Assembly (NCBI RefSeq): GCF_013368755.1
Contig: NC_049563.1
Location: forward strand, 4,712,001 to 4,776,000
Source of the DNA: Talaromyces rugulosus
Lineage: Eukaryota; Ascomycota; Eurotiomycetes; Eurotiales; Trichocomaceae
Length of the DNA: 64,000 nt
Direction of reading: 5' to 3'
Positions 1 to 9,462 of the stretch are shown piece by piece. The number at the start of each line of letters is the position of its first letter. The first letter of the stretch is position 1. A program made the position numbers and the translations under genes. The notes below the pieces were generated by a model that ran no database searches, had not been told where the DNA came from, and saw only the letters and a program-made list of their open reading frames with translations.

Positions 1-2
1 AA

Positions 3-188
3 CTCATACACGACCACACTCTTACGCACGCAGCCGATACGCAGTCCAAGCTCGATCTCGTCTTTGCGGAGCATCGACTCAACATCAACATGGGTGTAGA
101 CAACTTGCTGAGCCGCATCCGAGAATTTGGTGGTGTAGATGGAGAGGCACTAGAGGAGGAGATTGCGGCCAAGAGAATTCGCCGGTGA
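3..188 (+). CDS. C-terminal end of an unidentified protein (5' truncated by window edge)
   Basis: An open frame enters from the window edge and stops at the TGA at 186-188, giving the last 61 residues of a protein. The end is charged and helical, with the run EALEEEIAAKRIRR just before the stop. No family could be recognised from this tail. The 3' flank (189-674) is AT-rich and non-coding and separates it from EBP2, which converges from the other strand. The frame is open throughout and has ordinary codon use, so it is probably a real gene end, but its function cannot be stated. Confidence 0.55.
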   Translation, partial: LIHDHTLTHAADTQSKLDLVFAEHRLNINMGVDNLLSRIREFGGVDGEALEEEIAAKRIRR

Positions 189-674
189 ACAAGCATCACT
201 AATATCGCTCCAATGAAACTTCTAATACGATGGGCAAGTGATGACTTGAAAAACGGCATCAGATGTTGCTCAAGGGCACGAGACATCAAGAGATGGTACG
301 AGGCGAGCTTTTTGTTTGTCATTGCGTTATGCTGACCCTATAGACTATAACATAAAGTGCTACGAATTAATGATCAACCGGGTTGTCGTTGGATGGCTGA
401 CTTGGTCCCGATCTCGACACAGGGAGTCGAGTATTTGGGATTCTTACGGATTCGGGTCTACGCTGATGCATCGCCACGACAGTCCTGCAACGCCCGACGA
501 AGATACTCGAGAATTGAAGCGTATAAACTCTTCTCAATGTCACTAAAACATTTCATTTCAAAGCCATCAAGTAAACTATCGTGTAGACTATATACTTTAC
601 ACACTAAGAAAAAAGAACACCTGACGCCCATTTTAGACTTTTTAACAAGAAATACCTTTCTTCCAGCTGTATCT
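189..674. other. Convergent intergenic region
   Basis: This lies between the 3' end of the first gene and the 3' end of EBP2. The short open frames in it have no coding character. It presumably holds both 3' UTRs. No RNA gene or repeat was seen. Confidence 0.5.
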
Positions 675-1837
675 TTATTTCATTGCATTCCTCCTACTCT
701 TTCCAGGACGCTTCGCCGCGCCGGTAGGAGCTCTTTTCCCTCCGGGTCTCCCTCCAGCTTTCATCTTCTTGACGGAAAAGCTGCGCAGATCGGACGAGGA
801 CGCAGCGTCGCCAGACTTGGCAAACCGTTTCTTGCCTCCGAAGCCGTGTTTTTCGTCCTTCTTTGCTCGTTTGGAGAAGGTACCGCCGGAGCGGCTGTCG
901 GGTTTGCTGCTGTTTTCAACTGAGACGTCGAACAGATCGTCGTCACCGGTGGTGGCGGACGTGTCACCCTTGCGTTCTGTGATATTGTAAGTATCAAATT
1001 TTGTGTAAAGAAAGAAATGAGGAAACACGTACTCCTCTTCAAGCTATTAATCTTCTCCAACGTATCCCGCTTCTCCTTGGCGCGCTGCTGCAACTTGGCA
1101 ACCTGAACTTGCTTGCCAAACTTTTTCAAATCCCGCTGACGACGAGCATCGGCCGACGCCTTCTTCGAGGCTGCCTCATCATACAGCTTCTTCTTGATCA
1201 TGGTCATGTCCTCATCCGTCTTGACCATTTCGGCAAAGTAATCGGCAGGTCGCGTGAACGGGATGCCTTCCTTTTTCAAAAGCTTGCGAGCTTGCACAGC
1301 GGCCGATTGGCAGACTTTGTAAAAAGCAAGTTCTCGTGTAAGGTCATCATTGGCGTCGGGCACATCGACTGGATCGGTGGAGATGAGCGAGTTGTGCTCT
1401 GAAAAAGCGGTTTGAGGGGTCAAAAACGAGATTCGCTTGATGGAGGAGTTAATGGCGGCGGAATTGTTAATTGTTAGTCGCTGGTGCGGTATAACGTCGG
1501 CACGTTCGTCGCCTGAGAGGTCGGAGAGAGCTATGTCGTCTTCTTCTTCTTCGTCATTTTCTTCTCCATCTTCTTCTTCTACTTCCTCTTCGGCTTCCTC
1601 CTCAACGGCGTCGGTTTCTTTCTCTTCCTATCTCAAAAATCAGTAAAGGCCCCCTCTGCACTAGAAAAACCCAAAAGAATATACCTTTTGCTCTTCCTCA
1701 ATTTCAACGTCCTCTGTTGACTGCTTGCCACCTTTTTTCTTCTCTGCCGCCTTGGCTAGCTTTTTCTGCTTCTCTTTGGCAAAATCACGGCCTTGGTGGG
1801 CATCTAGCGCCGAGAGCAACTTGCTCCGCTTGGCCAT
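675..1837 (-). CDS. EBP2: rRNA-processing protein EBP2
   Basis: Nucleolar protein needed for 27S pre-rRNA processing and assembly of the 60S ribosomal subunit. The start MAKRSKLLSALDAHQGRDF is typical of fungal EBP2. It is followed by a Lys-rich stretch, a long acidic segment (about residues 55-90), the conserved EBP2 core around LTRELAFYKVCQSAAVQAR and PADYFAEMVK, and a basic Gly/Lys/Arg tail. Three exons are inferred: 1837-1685, 1627-1033 and 976-675, with introns of 57 and 56 bp. Joining at the second intron restores the KRKRKGDT motif and keeps phase. The product is 349 aa. It is probably a housekeeping gene. The upstream gene (HSBP1-like) is divergent. Confidence 0.9.
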
Positions 1838-2216
1838 TTTCGAGTTGTTAATTCGGCGACTCTTGAGTATTAGATATCGTCGAATGAACTCGATTGAGCA
1901 GGTGCGTTGGCAATGCGACAGTGTTCCCTCTGCGGAGCGGAGCAGCAAATAATTAATTTTTTGGGCAGATTGCGGACTGCGCTAGCCCCGATATGGACTG
2001 GTTACGATAATAATAGCGCTACACTGAAAACGGCTAGCGTATGTCTGGGCCAAGTCTTATCAGGGCTCATTCTTTACCCCGTACAACAACTGAAACTATA
2101 TTTGTTCCTGACTGGACTGCGCGCGCAAATATCAGTTTCTCGCCCAGGAATACATACCATATCGGACTCGGTATATTAGGTTGCATGATACATTTGAGCT
2201 CATAAATACGGCACAA

Positions 2217-2713
2217 ATGTCAGCAGAACAGTCAAAGAAGGAAAACACGGGGCCGCAGCGCCTGCAACCACAGGTATGTCCTTTTTTTGGAAATCGGATT
2301 TGCTCTGTTGTTCAACTTCATTTATGTGCTATGAATTGGTTGTGGATTGTTGACGTTCATGTCCATGGATTCAACGTTGCCATACATTGTCTTGTCACAA
2401 TCGCCACATCCCATATCCAACCTTCACCGACACAATAGTCACTAACTACAAACAGACACAATCTACAGAAAGCTCTGCTGCCCCCGAGCTCGCCGCCGCC
2501 GTGGATGAGCTTCTCGATCAACTTCAGAACAAGTTTGATAACGTCTCTACCGAGGTTTTTGGAAAGTGTATGTTACTGTCCTTCCCCCCTCGGTACAAAA
2601 GAGAGGATCGGAATTGACTGTTTTTTATAGTAGATGACATGGCGCGACGACTCGATGACCTCGAGACTTCGTTGAATAGTAGTGCTCGTGAAGATGCGGC
2701 TGCAAAGACTTGA
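2217..2713 (+). CDS. HSBP1-like heat shock factor binding protein
   Basis: A small coiled-coil protein of 83 aa. In other organisms HSBP1 binds the trimerisation helices of heat shock factor and dampens its activity, and it also acts in endosomal complex assembly. Three exons (2217-2273, 2456-2567, 2631-2713) splice in phase. The junction recreates the family signature with ELLDQLQNKFDNVSTEVFGK followed by LDDMARRLDDLE, a heptad-repeat helix. Residues 1-25 are a low-complexity leader. The C-terminus after the helix is short, as usual for the family. The first intron is 182 bp, longer than its neighbours' introns. Identity rests on the helix pattern; its role in this organism is inferred. Confidence 0.82.
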
Positions 2714-3046
2714 TTAAATTGTTCGCGTTTTAAATCAAAAAGTTTATGTAATGAATGAAGCATTGAGCCCGTCAATCTTAAGAATGATTGATGGATTCGA
2801 ATTTTTACGAGTTTACTTTTCTTACTTTCAGTTTACATCGGGATGCTACTAGTTAATGATTGCAGTAATGATATATCGAATGTTGGTATCAATCATTCAC
2901 CAACAATGGTTCATTCGCAATATACTATACTATACAAAAGCATGTCCTTCACATTGCTCATTTCCCTTTCTAAAGAATGCAACAGATAGGATGATAATCG
3001 CGGAACAGCAAAACATGGGCGTAGCCAAAAGTCGTTTGAATCATAT
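2714..3046. other. Convergent intergenic region
   Basis: AT-rich spacer between the 3' ends of the HSBP1-like gene and tigA. No feature beyond likely 3' UTRs. Confidence 0.5.
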
Positions 3047-4226
3047 CTACAGCTCATCCTTGGTCTCCTCAGTCTTCTTCTCCCCCAAGAACTGACGAAG
3101 GATGTTGCTGCGCGAGATCAGGTCATCGACCTTTTCGGGGGTAAGGCCACCCTTGGAAAGGACCTTCTTGAGACGGGTGAATTCCTTGTTAACGTAACCC
3201 TCGCTGTCCTTCAGCTTGTCGGTGACCTTGATGTAGTACTGGGCGTACTGTTCCTGGACGGACTTGGCCGCCTTCTTGACCTCGTCCGAGAGCTTGGCGA
3301 AGCTTTTGGTTGGCACGTACTTGGCCACAATCTCGTCGAGGGTGGGGATTGTGCCGGCCGCTTCGTCGAGGCCACCGCCAACGACGCGGTGGGTGCCGAC
3401 CTTCTCGTTGATGTACTTGACTAAGCTGTCCTCGGTACGGCCACCTTCGTACGGAACGCCCTCGGAGGATCCGGCGGGGAAGTATTTGATCGTAGGGAAG
3501 CCCTTGATTTGGAATTCGGCGGCCAGGGACTTGGAGTTCTCGGCCTCACAGTCAACCTTGGCAATCACAACGTTCTCGTCGCGGGCGAAGTCGTTGGCGA
3601 GATCTTCCCAGGTAGGAACGAGGTTTTTGCAGTCTAGTTTATCGATGTTAGTTGAGGCCCAAAAATTTTCCCCTCAAGTTCAAGTACTTACGTCCACACC
3701 ACGGAGCAGTAAAAGCAACGAGGACGTTCTTGCCGCTACCGACAACCTCCTTGAAAGAAGTCTCGGTCAACATCTCAACCTTGCTAGGAAGCTTAGGAGC
3801 CACACGCGGACGAACGCCGGTCTGCTCAGAGATGAAAGCCGACAGACTGTCAAAGTCACGTCCGCCATTGTAGTCGGTAGGCTTGTCGCTCTTGCCGTCA
3901 AAGAACTTCAGTGTGGGGAAGCCCTGGACATCAAATTGCTTGCCCAGAGATCTGTGAGCATCGGCATCGACCTTGGCGATCTGCACTTTGTCCGAGGCAA
4001 AGGCAAAGGCCTGGCCGAGCTCCTCGTAGATGGGAGCGAGGTTTTTGCAGTGGCCACACCACGGAGCGAAGAACTCGACCAGCGTAGGCTTTCCGGATTG
4101 GAGTACGGCTTTATCAAAGTTGGATGGCAGCAAATCGAGGACGGCAGAGTTGCCAGCGGTGGCACCGGCGCTGACGATGCCGACAAGGAGCGCGATGAAG
4201 CTCACGACGAAGCTCAAACGAGCCAT
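3047..4226 (-). CDS. tigA: ER protein disulfide isomerase, TigA/P5-D type
   Basis: Folding catalyst of the endoplasmic reticulum that forms and shuffles disulfides in secreted proteins. The protein is 373 aa. It has a signal peptide (about residues 1-20), two thioredoxin domains each with a CGHC active site (Cys57-Cys60 and Cys177-Cys180), an all-helical Erp29c/D domain (about residues 260-365) and the ER-retention tail KDEL at the stop. Two exons (4226-3692 and 3633-3047) flank a 58-bp intron that splits the second active site; splicing restores CGHCKNL. This two-Trx plus D-domain layout is that of Aspergillus TigA. A TGGAGTG-rich leader precedes the start. Such genes usually respond to the unfolded-protein response, but no HacA site was demonstrated here. 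Confidence 0.92.
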
Positions 4227-4857
4227 TTTGGGTGGAGTGAGTCGCTCAACGACTGTTTTCACTACACTTGTGGAAAAGAAAAGAATGCGGGGTAGCGTAG
4301 TACAGATCGACTTCAAGTCTGGAGAACAGCAAAAAAGCGTCAATCTCCAACAGTTGACAAGAGAATGTTTAAAGAATAAAGCTGAGTTCGGGCTACGTCG
4401 CCTGTTCTTGCGGTCTCCACCCGATTTATCAGCGATGTTCAGCGGCCAGCCTTGCTTCTGACTGGCCATATAACCCCACTTGATTAGTCACCGGCTACCG
4501 TGGCTCGGGATTGTGAAGTCCAAATAAGGTTAGCGTTCCCGCGGAGCGGCGGATCTTGTATGACTGATACGTAGTAGCATTTAGTATATTTTGAAGCATA
4601 TAGAAGTGCCGTGAGGCTGAATTTGACGCGTTGTGCAAAATATAAGAGTATTTACGAGGATTTCTAGATATTCTAACCAAGCTTCAAGTGAAATAAGTTG
4701 CTCAATATTCCGAGCCGTTTTGTGCCTGATGGACCTACTGCACGGGTACATGGAACTCAACTAACATGTTTTGTATACTAAGTGAATGTATCGTGCTCTT
4801 TTGCGTTGAGTAGCATGATGAGCAAATCATCCCTTTTATTTTCCATCTGCTTTCGCG
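4227..4857. other. Upstream region of tigA
   Basis: It holds the tigA 5' UTR and promoter, then AT-rich sequence. The small open frames are not convincing. Confidence 0.5.
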
Positions 4858-5127
4858 TCAGTTATTTTCTGCCGCGGTAGTCGTCTCTCTTATCCACTTA
4901 TTTTTCAACTCATCAGTTAACGCAGGATCACGGTCAGCATACCAGCTCATAAAATGAGGTAGGAACTTTGAAGCGTACGACTCGGCACCACTGGTTCTCC
5001 TTCCAAGATGTAATAGCGTAGACGGGCCCATGACGCCCCACCGAAGCTCGGGTCTGTATTCCATCGCAGTCTCAATATCGGTAGCATCCGCTGTCACCGT
5101 AAAATAGTTTTTGAGACATTTTGACAT
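4858..5127 (-). pseudogene. C-terminal fragment of a 3-hydroxyacyl-CoA dehydrogenase-like protein
   Basis: An 89-codon frame contains DIETAMEYRPELRWGVMGP and then a HLG element. This resembles the C-terminal helical domain of NAD-dependent 3-hydroxyacyl-CoA dehydrogenase-like enzymes (L-gulonate dehydrogenase and lambda-crystallin relatives), where a 'GLRWALMGP...HLG' block is characteristic. The NAD-binding Rossmann domain that should precede it is absent: upstream (minus strand, above 5127) is AT-rich and closed. It is therefore read as a truncated relic next to transposon debris rather than a working small gene. The family call is from memory of the motif and is moderate. A short orphan protein remains possible. 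Confidence 0.45.
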
Positions 5128-5520
5128 TTTTGAACGTCTAATAAATTATATACGTATCCATAAAACTACAGTGGCGCATGTGTAGTTTTTGGGAAATGTC
5201 TACAAATAAAATACGGCATAAAACCCCCCTGAAACGTATCCTGGTGGTGTTTTGATGGTATCTGGGAACCCCCAATTTCTTCTATTGGTATACTTCTTCA
5301 ATTAATATATACAAGTGATATAACTTTCCTCAAAAACACACGGACAGACCATGTCAATAAAAAATCAATCCCAACTAGAACCTAACCCATCAAAGGGGTA
5401 TAAAAGAACGAAGTTCGGTGGAGGGGGTGAGCCGAGGTAGCTAAGTAGGGGGGTAGTAAATTATCACGTCGGTGACGACGTAGAGCCAGCCAGACCATCG
5501 CCTCATCTCAATTTCCGTCA
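5128..5520. other. AT-rich gap before the transposon relic
   Basis: No coding frame is credible. It may hold part of the same decayed insertion, but no terminal repeat could be defined. Confidence 0.4.
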
Positions 5521-6833
5521 AAAACGCTGTTGCCTCATCCTTTCTATCGAGGAAGAACTATGGGTGGCCCTTTCTCCTGATAACCGGTATACGTTTCTCG
5601 CCCTGTACCAAGTGGTTGGTCGTATTATCGAGATATGCGTGCAACCGGTCCATATCCGCTATACAGAGAAGAAATGGCGTTGGTGTAGCCACAATATGGA
5701 AATCAACCTCACCAATTGGGGTCTTGACAGTGACCGCTCATTCGAATCTGATCTGGCCACTGACACCGAACCGGATTGAGACCTCGCGCAGGGTCGTTAT
5801 ACCACGATAGGCTCGTTGTAAAGCAGCCGCTTGCCGCTTTCCGGCGGTTGACACTTCCGCTGCACCAGTATCTGGGATTACCCCCTAGAATATCTCTCTA
5901 TCCTGGTGATACAGATAGAATTGGGTCAACGGATGAGTCACCGATTCCTCTGGCTGTTGCACCGCCGCCACATCTGGTTCTGGAATGAAGTTATTCTCAG
6001 ATGGTTTATCCGATGGTTCTGCACGTATGGGTGCGGAACTACAAGTCTTATCGGACATGCCTGACGGCAAATTATCCTCGATATCCAATCGGTCGGTATT
6101 AAGGCATCCTATTCTATGCCCGAATGCTTGATCCTGCAGGCGTGCAACTGCAAAATATGCCGCTGAGCCTCTATCACCGTCTTATGTTTCCTCGTCATCC
6201 TGTTCGCTATCCGAGGTTGTATCTCCTTCTTCGAAGAACGTCACAAATGCTCTATACCCTTCATTTGAGGCCTTTCCCTTGCCTTCGAACCGTCGAGATT
6301 TATTCCCCGGGGTCTTCATCGTCTTGAGAAATAAACGCACTGTCATCCTCATCGGGTGTATCCTCCTCATCGCCGTCATGCTCATCCTCCTCGTCCTCTT
6401 CATCCACCACCTTCTCACTGGCTGGACGCATCTTCCGTTTGCGGTGCCTAGGCGTGATAGACTCCAAGATAACAGGCTTCGAGAGATTGTCGGAAGCAGG
6501 TGGTTCCACGTAATGGACGAGAGTATCCTTTAGACGCTCTTTTGACAGGGAGCGAATGTCATCGTAGGAGACATCAGAGGCGTGGTCCTTGAGTTACTGC
6601 GACACACAGTATACAGGCTCATTCTCAGGACGGAGGAATTGGGCAGTATTCCTTCGGGCTTTGGTGATCCGATGGCATACGAGTGCCCCGAGTGCACATG
6701 ACAAAAATAATATCAGCAACCAAAAACGCATAGTTGCGGCAGCAGACGACGCTGTCAAAAGAGAGCGATATAATGATGCCCCCCCAACACGCCGAAAAGA
6801 AAATACAACGCGTCTACCAGGTACTGTCGCCAT
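5521..6833 (-). mobile_element. Decayed LTR retrotransposon, gag-protease part (copia-like)
   Basis: Read on the minus strand, one reading frame (stops at 6182, 5885, 5738 and 5558) runs almost continuously from about 6418 to 5521. It encodes a gag-like linker with EGYRAFVTFFEEGD, then PDTGAAEVSTAG, the D-T-G active site of a retroviral-type aspartic protease. After that come VKTPIGEVDFHIVATPTPF, LLCIADMDRLHAYLDN and a basic VIRRKGHP. These blocks follow each other as in fungal Ty1/copia polyproteins. Upstream, in another frame (6833-6300), lies an acidic gag-like segment broken by one TAA at 6594. The frame switch falls at a CCCCGGGG run near 6305. The in-frame stops (TAA, TAG, TGA) can each arise from CAA, CAG or CGA by C-to-T change, as in repeat-induced point mutation. 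No reverse transcriptase, LTR or intact integrase was found. Confidence 0.72.
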
Positions 6834-6859
6834 AAAAATATCAAGAATATGACCAAGAT

Positions 6860-6915
6860 ACTATAATCCCCACTAAGGGTCCCTTTTTGGCAGGGTAGTA
6901 ATTCCCAGGTCGATA
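6860..6915. repeat. Diverged direct repeat, copy 1
   Basis: A segment of about 56 bp that matches 7339-7395 at roughly three quarters of positions by eye. The shared core is GGGTCCCTTT, then TGG, AGGGT and CAGGT. It sits just upstream of the gag-like relic and may belong to the same old insertion. Confidence 0.6.
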
Positions 6916-7338
6916 GAATAATAATTGGGACTGAGTCGACTGGGGCATAGAGCCGCCAGACCAGATTCACAATAAGCGTGCTATAAGATATCAGTCAGAA
7001 AGTATACCAAGGAGGCCAACAGAAAGATAGATATGTACCAGATTGTTTGTTTGGCTGATATTCTTAAAGGGTGGGTGATTGACTGAATATCATCCGTCTT
7101 TAAGTCTTTCCAATACCAGAACTTCCACGTTCTGGTATTTTTTCTAAAAATATATCAATAAGCGATTAGACTGAGAAGAACACCAGAAGAGTATATCATA
7201 CATTCTCCAGGCTGTCACCAACGCAAAGATGATTGATGCGTAACACTTTCAATTTGACATTATTTCCGATGTCGATCTCATCAGATGGCATGGCTGAGGA
7301 GGTGGTGGTATGGCTGGCGGAGGGGAAGACGCGACAGC

Positions 7339-7395
7339 ACTATAGTCCCTACTGGAGGGTCCCTTTCTGGTAGGGTGGTGATTTTCAGGTTGATA
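7339..7395. repeat. Diverged direct repeat, copy 2
   Basis: Second copy of the repeat at 6860-6915, in the same orientation, 480 bp away. The 87-codon minus-strand frame over it (7249-7512) is Pro-rich and not recognisable. The two copies could be remains of LTRs or of a leader duplication, but neither is shown. Confidence 0.6.
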
Positions 7396-7512
7396 ACGTA
7401 GAAGTGGAGGAGTAGCAACGCGTCTGTCAGGAACAGAGAAAGATGGGAAGTAGTCGAGTTGGACTAAGCCGAATTCGTGAGTTCGCGTTTCGCGCCAGTG
7501 GAGCTTCGTCAC

Positions 7513-8198
7513 GTTACTGTATTACATAAGCGGTATGGTAGTAGGTCGTCGAGGCTGCGAGTTTATACGCGAAAAAGTGACATTAATGAGAAGTTGTACT
7601 CCGTCTAGAAGATCGAGTTAGGGCTTGGTGTCTCATGTGGATCTTACGTGCTAACCACTTTTAACTGCAACATGCCACGTCGACCCGCATTATTATACGA
7701 TAATCCACATAATGGAGGATACAGTTTGCGCCAGTAACGCACAGGCCATATACGTTATCAATATTAAATAACTAGTTAGAAGTTATTATTATCACTAATG
7801 CAGTAGCCATTGATAAAGGTCCATGATTAATTGTTACGTACATACCTAGGCTGCAGACATCGAGAGCCGTCTATACTGAGAATCAAAAATCAGAACCATG
7901 GATATATCACTGATGACCTGCGTGGAACCTGCTGCCTGCGCTCGTGCATGGTACTTAACCAACTCCCCTTACCTCCCAAGGGAATTCCATCGTCTAACTT
8001 CTGTTCCTTTTACAATAACTAGTGTCTTCGCGATAAACACTTTCCACTCTTTTTGACTTTTCAAACGTCCCTGTTCTCATTCAGAGGTATCGACATTAGC
8101 ACACCTGCTGCTTCCTTTGCTAACCGGCTTGACAGTAGCGATCGGATTTTCCAGCGGTTGACAATTTTTATGACGCCTACTTTCGTACAACAGCAAAG
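7513..8198. other. Gap between transposon relic and Cys-rich orphan
   Basis: AT-rich, with no credible gene. It presumably contains the promoter of the gene starting at 8199. Confidence 0.45.
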
Positions 8199-8852
8199 AT
8201 GTTCTCGCAAATTGAAAGAAAACTTCTCGATCGTGGCCACGTCCAGGAGGCTATCACGGTACTGCAAGTCGCCAAATTTGCGACGATTCTCTTCCCACCG
8301 TGTTGGATTGGACTTGCTGGTAAAGTAAGGTGGGCCTATGAAATGGGGCTGATGAATTTTGAAGGCATGAATTTAATTCTCGCCGAAGTTGCCGATATAC
8401 AAGATGTAAATCGTCTTGAGAAACTACAAAAGCTTAATGGAAGCCTGACAGCAGAGGAGACGGCAAAGCTTGAACTAGCCCGGCGTCAAGTATTAAAGCA
8501 TGAGCAGTCCTGGTGGTCCTTTATTAGCCGGTATCATCATCACCTATATAAAAAGCCCACGGGTTGTTTTGCTCGACAGTTTGATATCCTCCATAGCGGC
8601 TGCTTTATACCCACTCAGGAAGCAGCCCAGATGGCATGTAAGAGCCTTGGTGGTTGCTGTGCGTATAGCTGCAATTGTTGCTACCGGGATAGAGGCTCAT
8701 CCAGAATGCCTGGTGTGTTAATGCATTGCGTTAAAAATTGTGTCTGTTGCTCACAAAGAAGGCCGCCTGAATCTGCTACCGAAATGGAATGGTCAAAAGC
8801 CATGCGTGTACTTGTTTCTGATTACTATGGTCGCAATAAAATTAGGTTTTAA
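8199..8852 (+). CDS. Orphan protein with Cys-rich C-terminal block
   Basis: A single-exon frame of 217 codons with no recognised enzyme domain. Residues 1-115 are mixed helical, with a charged helix around RLEKLQKLNGSLTAEETAKL. Residues 145-190 hold a dense cysteine block (GGCCAYSCNCCYRDRG, then a second C-C-CC group 20 residues later) and an invariant-looking HC. Similar paired Cys-Cys blocks occur in unassigned ascomycete proteins, as far as I can recall, so this may be a member of a fungal orphan family that binds metal or forms disulfides. There is no signal peptide. It lies between two transposon relics in accessory DNA, and a shorter start is possible. Confidence 0.6.
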   Translation: MFSQIERKLLDRGHVQEAITVLQVAKFATILFPPCWIGLAGKVRWAYEMGLMNFEGMNLILAEVADIQDVNRLEKLQKLNGSLTAEETAKLELARRQVLKHEQSWWSFISRYHHHLYKKPTGCFARQFDILHSGCFIPTQEAAQMACKSLGGCCAYSCNCCYRDRGSSRMPGVLMHCVKNCVCCSQRRPPESATEMEWSKAMRVLVSDYYGRNKIRF

Positions 8853-9462
8853 GATCAGGGAGGGTAATACCGGGAAATTGTTCAATGTTCTACGACCTTG
8901 GCGCGATCACAGAAAATTCGCCTATTTCAGTGTTGGTGAAATGAAGGGAACTGTTATAGATATCACTATGTAGCTAATTTATGGGTGTAGTGATATCTTT
9001 AAATATGGATTGTTGCAAAACTTTTGATATATGTATGTTTATATTTCTTGATGTGGTGCAAATTAACAATTTATATAGAAATCGCTTTAAAAGTTCTATT
9101 CTAATTACAAATCGAAAAGCTGTGCTCAAGTAAGAGGAGACAAGCCTCTTGCGCGGGGGACGATCTCCAGGATCCTTTGGAATAAATCTTCAAGAGAAGG
9201 ATAGGGTACTAAATACAAACTTTGAATTTTCATAATATCCAAAAATATTAAGAAATTACCTGGATATTACATATATACATGTAAAACGCCCATGTGCATA
9301 AGCAGACTATAAAATAAGCACTTGCCACCTACAGTTATTTACGCGCTTCAAGAACGATGAAATGAAGTAGAAGAGCTAAAAGTACAAGTAATAGAGATCA
9401 TATGTGCAACAAAAAAGTACTAGGACTATAGTAGCTCTGCTCGACTCTCCAAACGTCTGGTC
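8853..9462. other. AT-rich intergenic region
   Basis: No gene, RNA or clear repeat seen. Confidence 0.5.
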
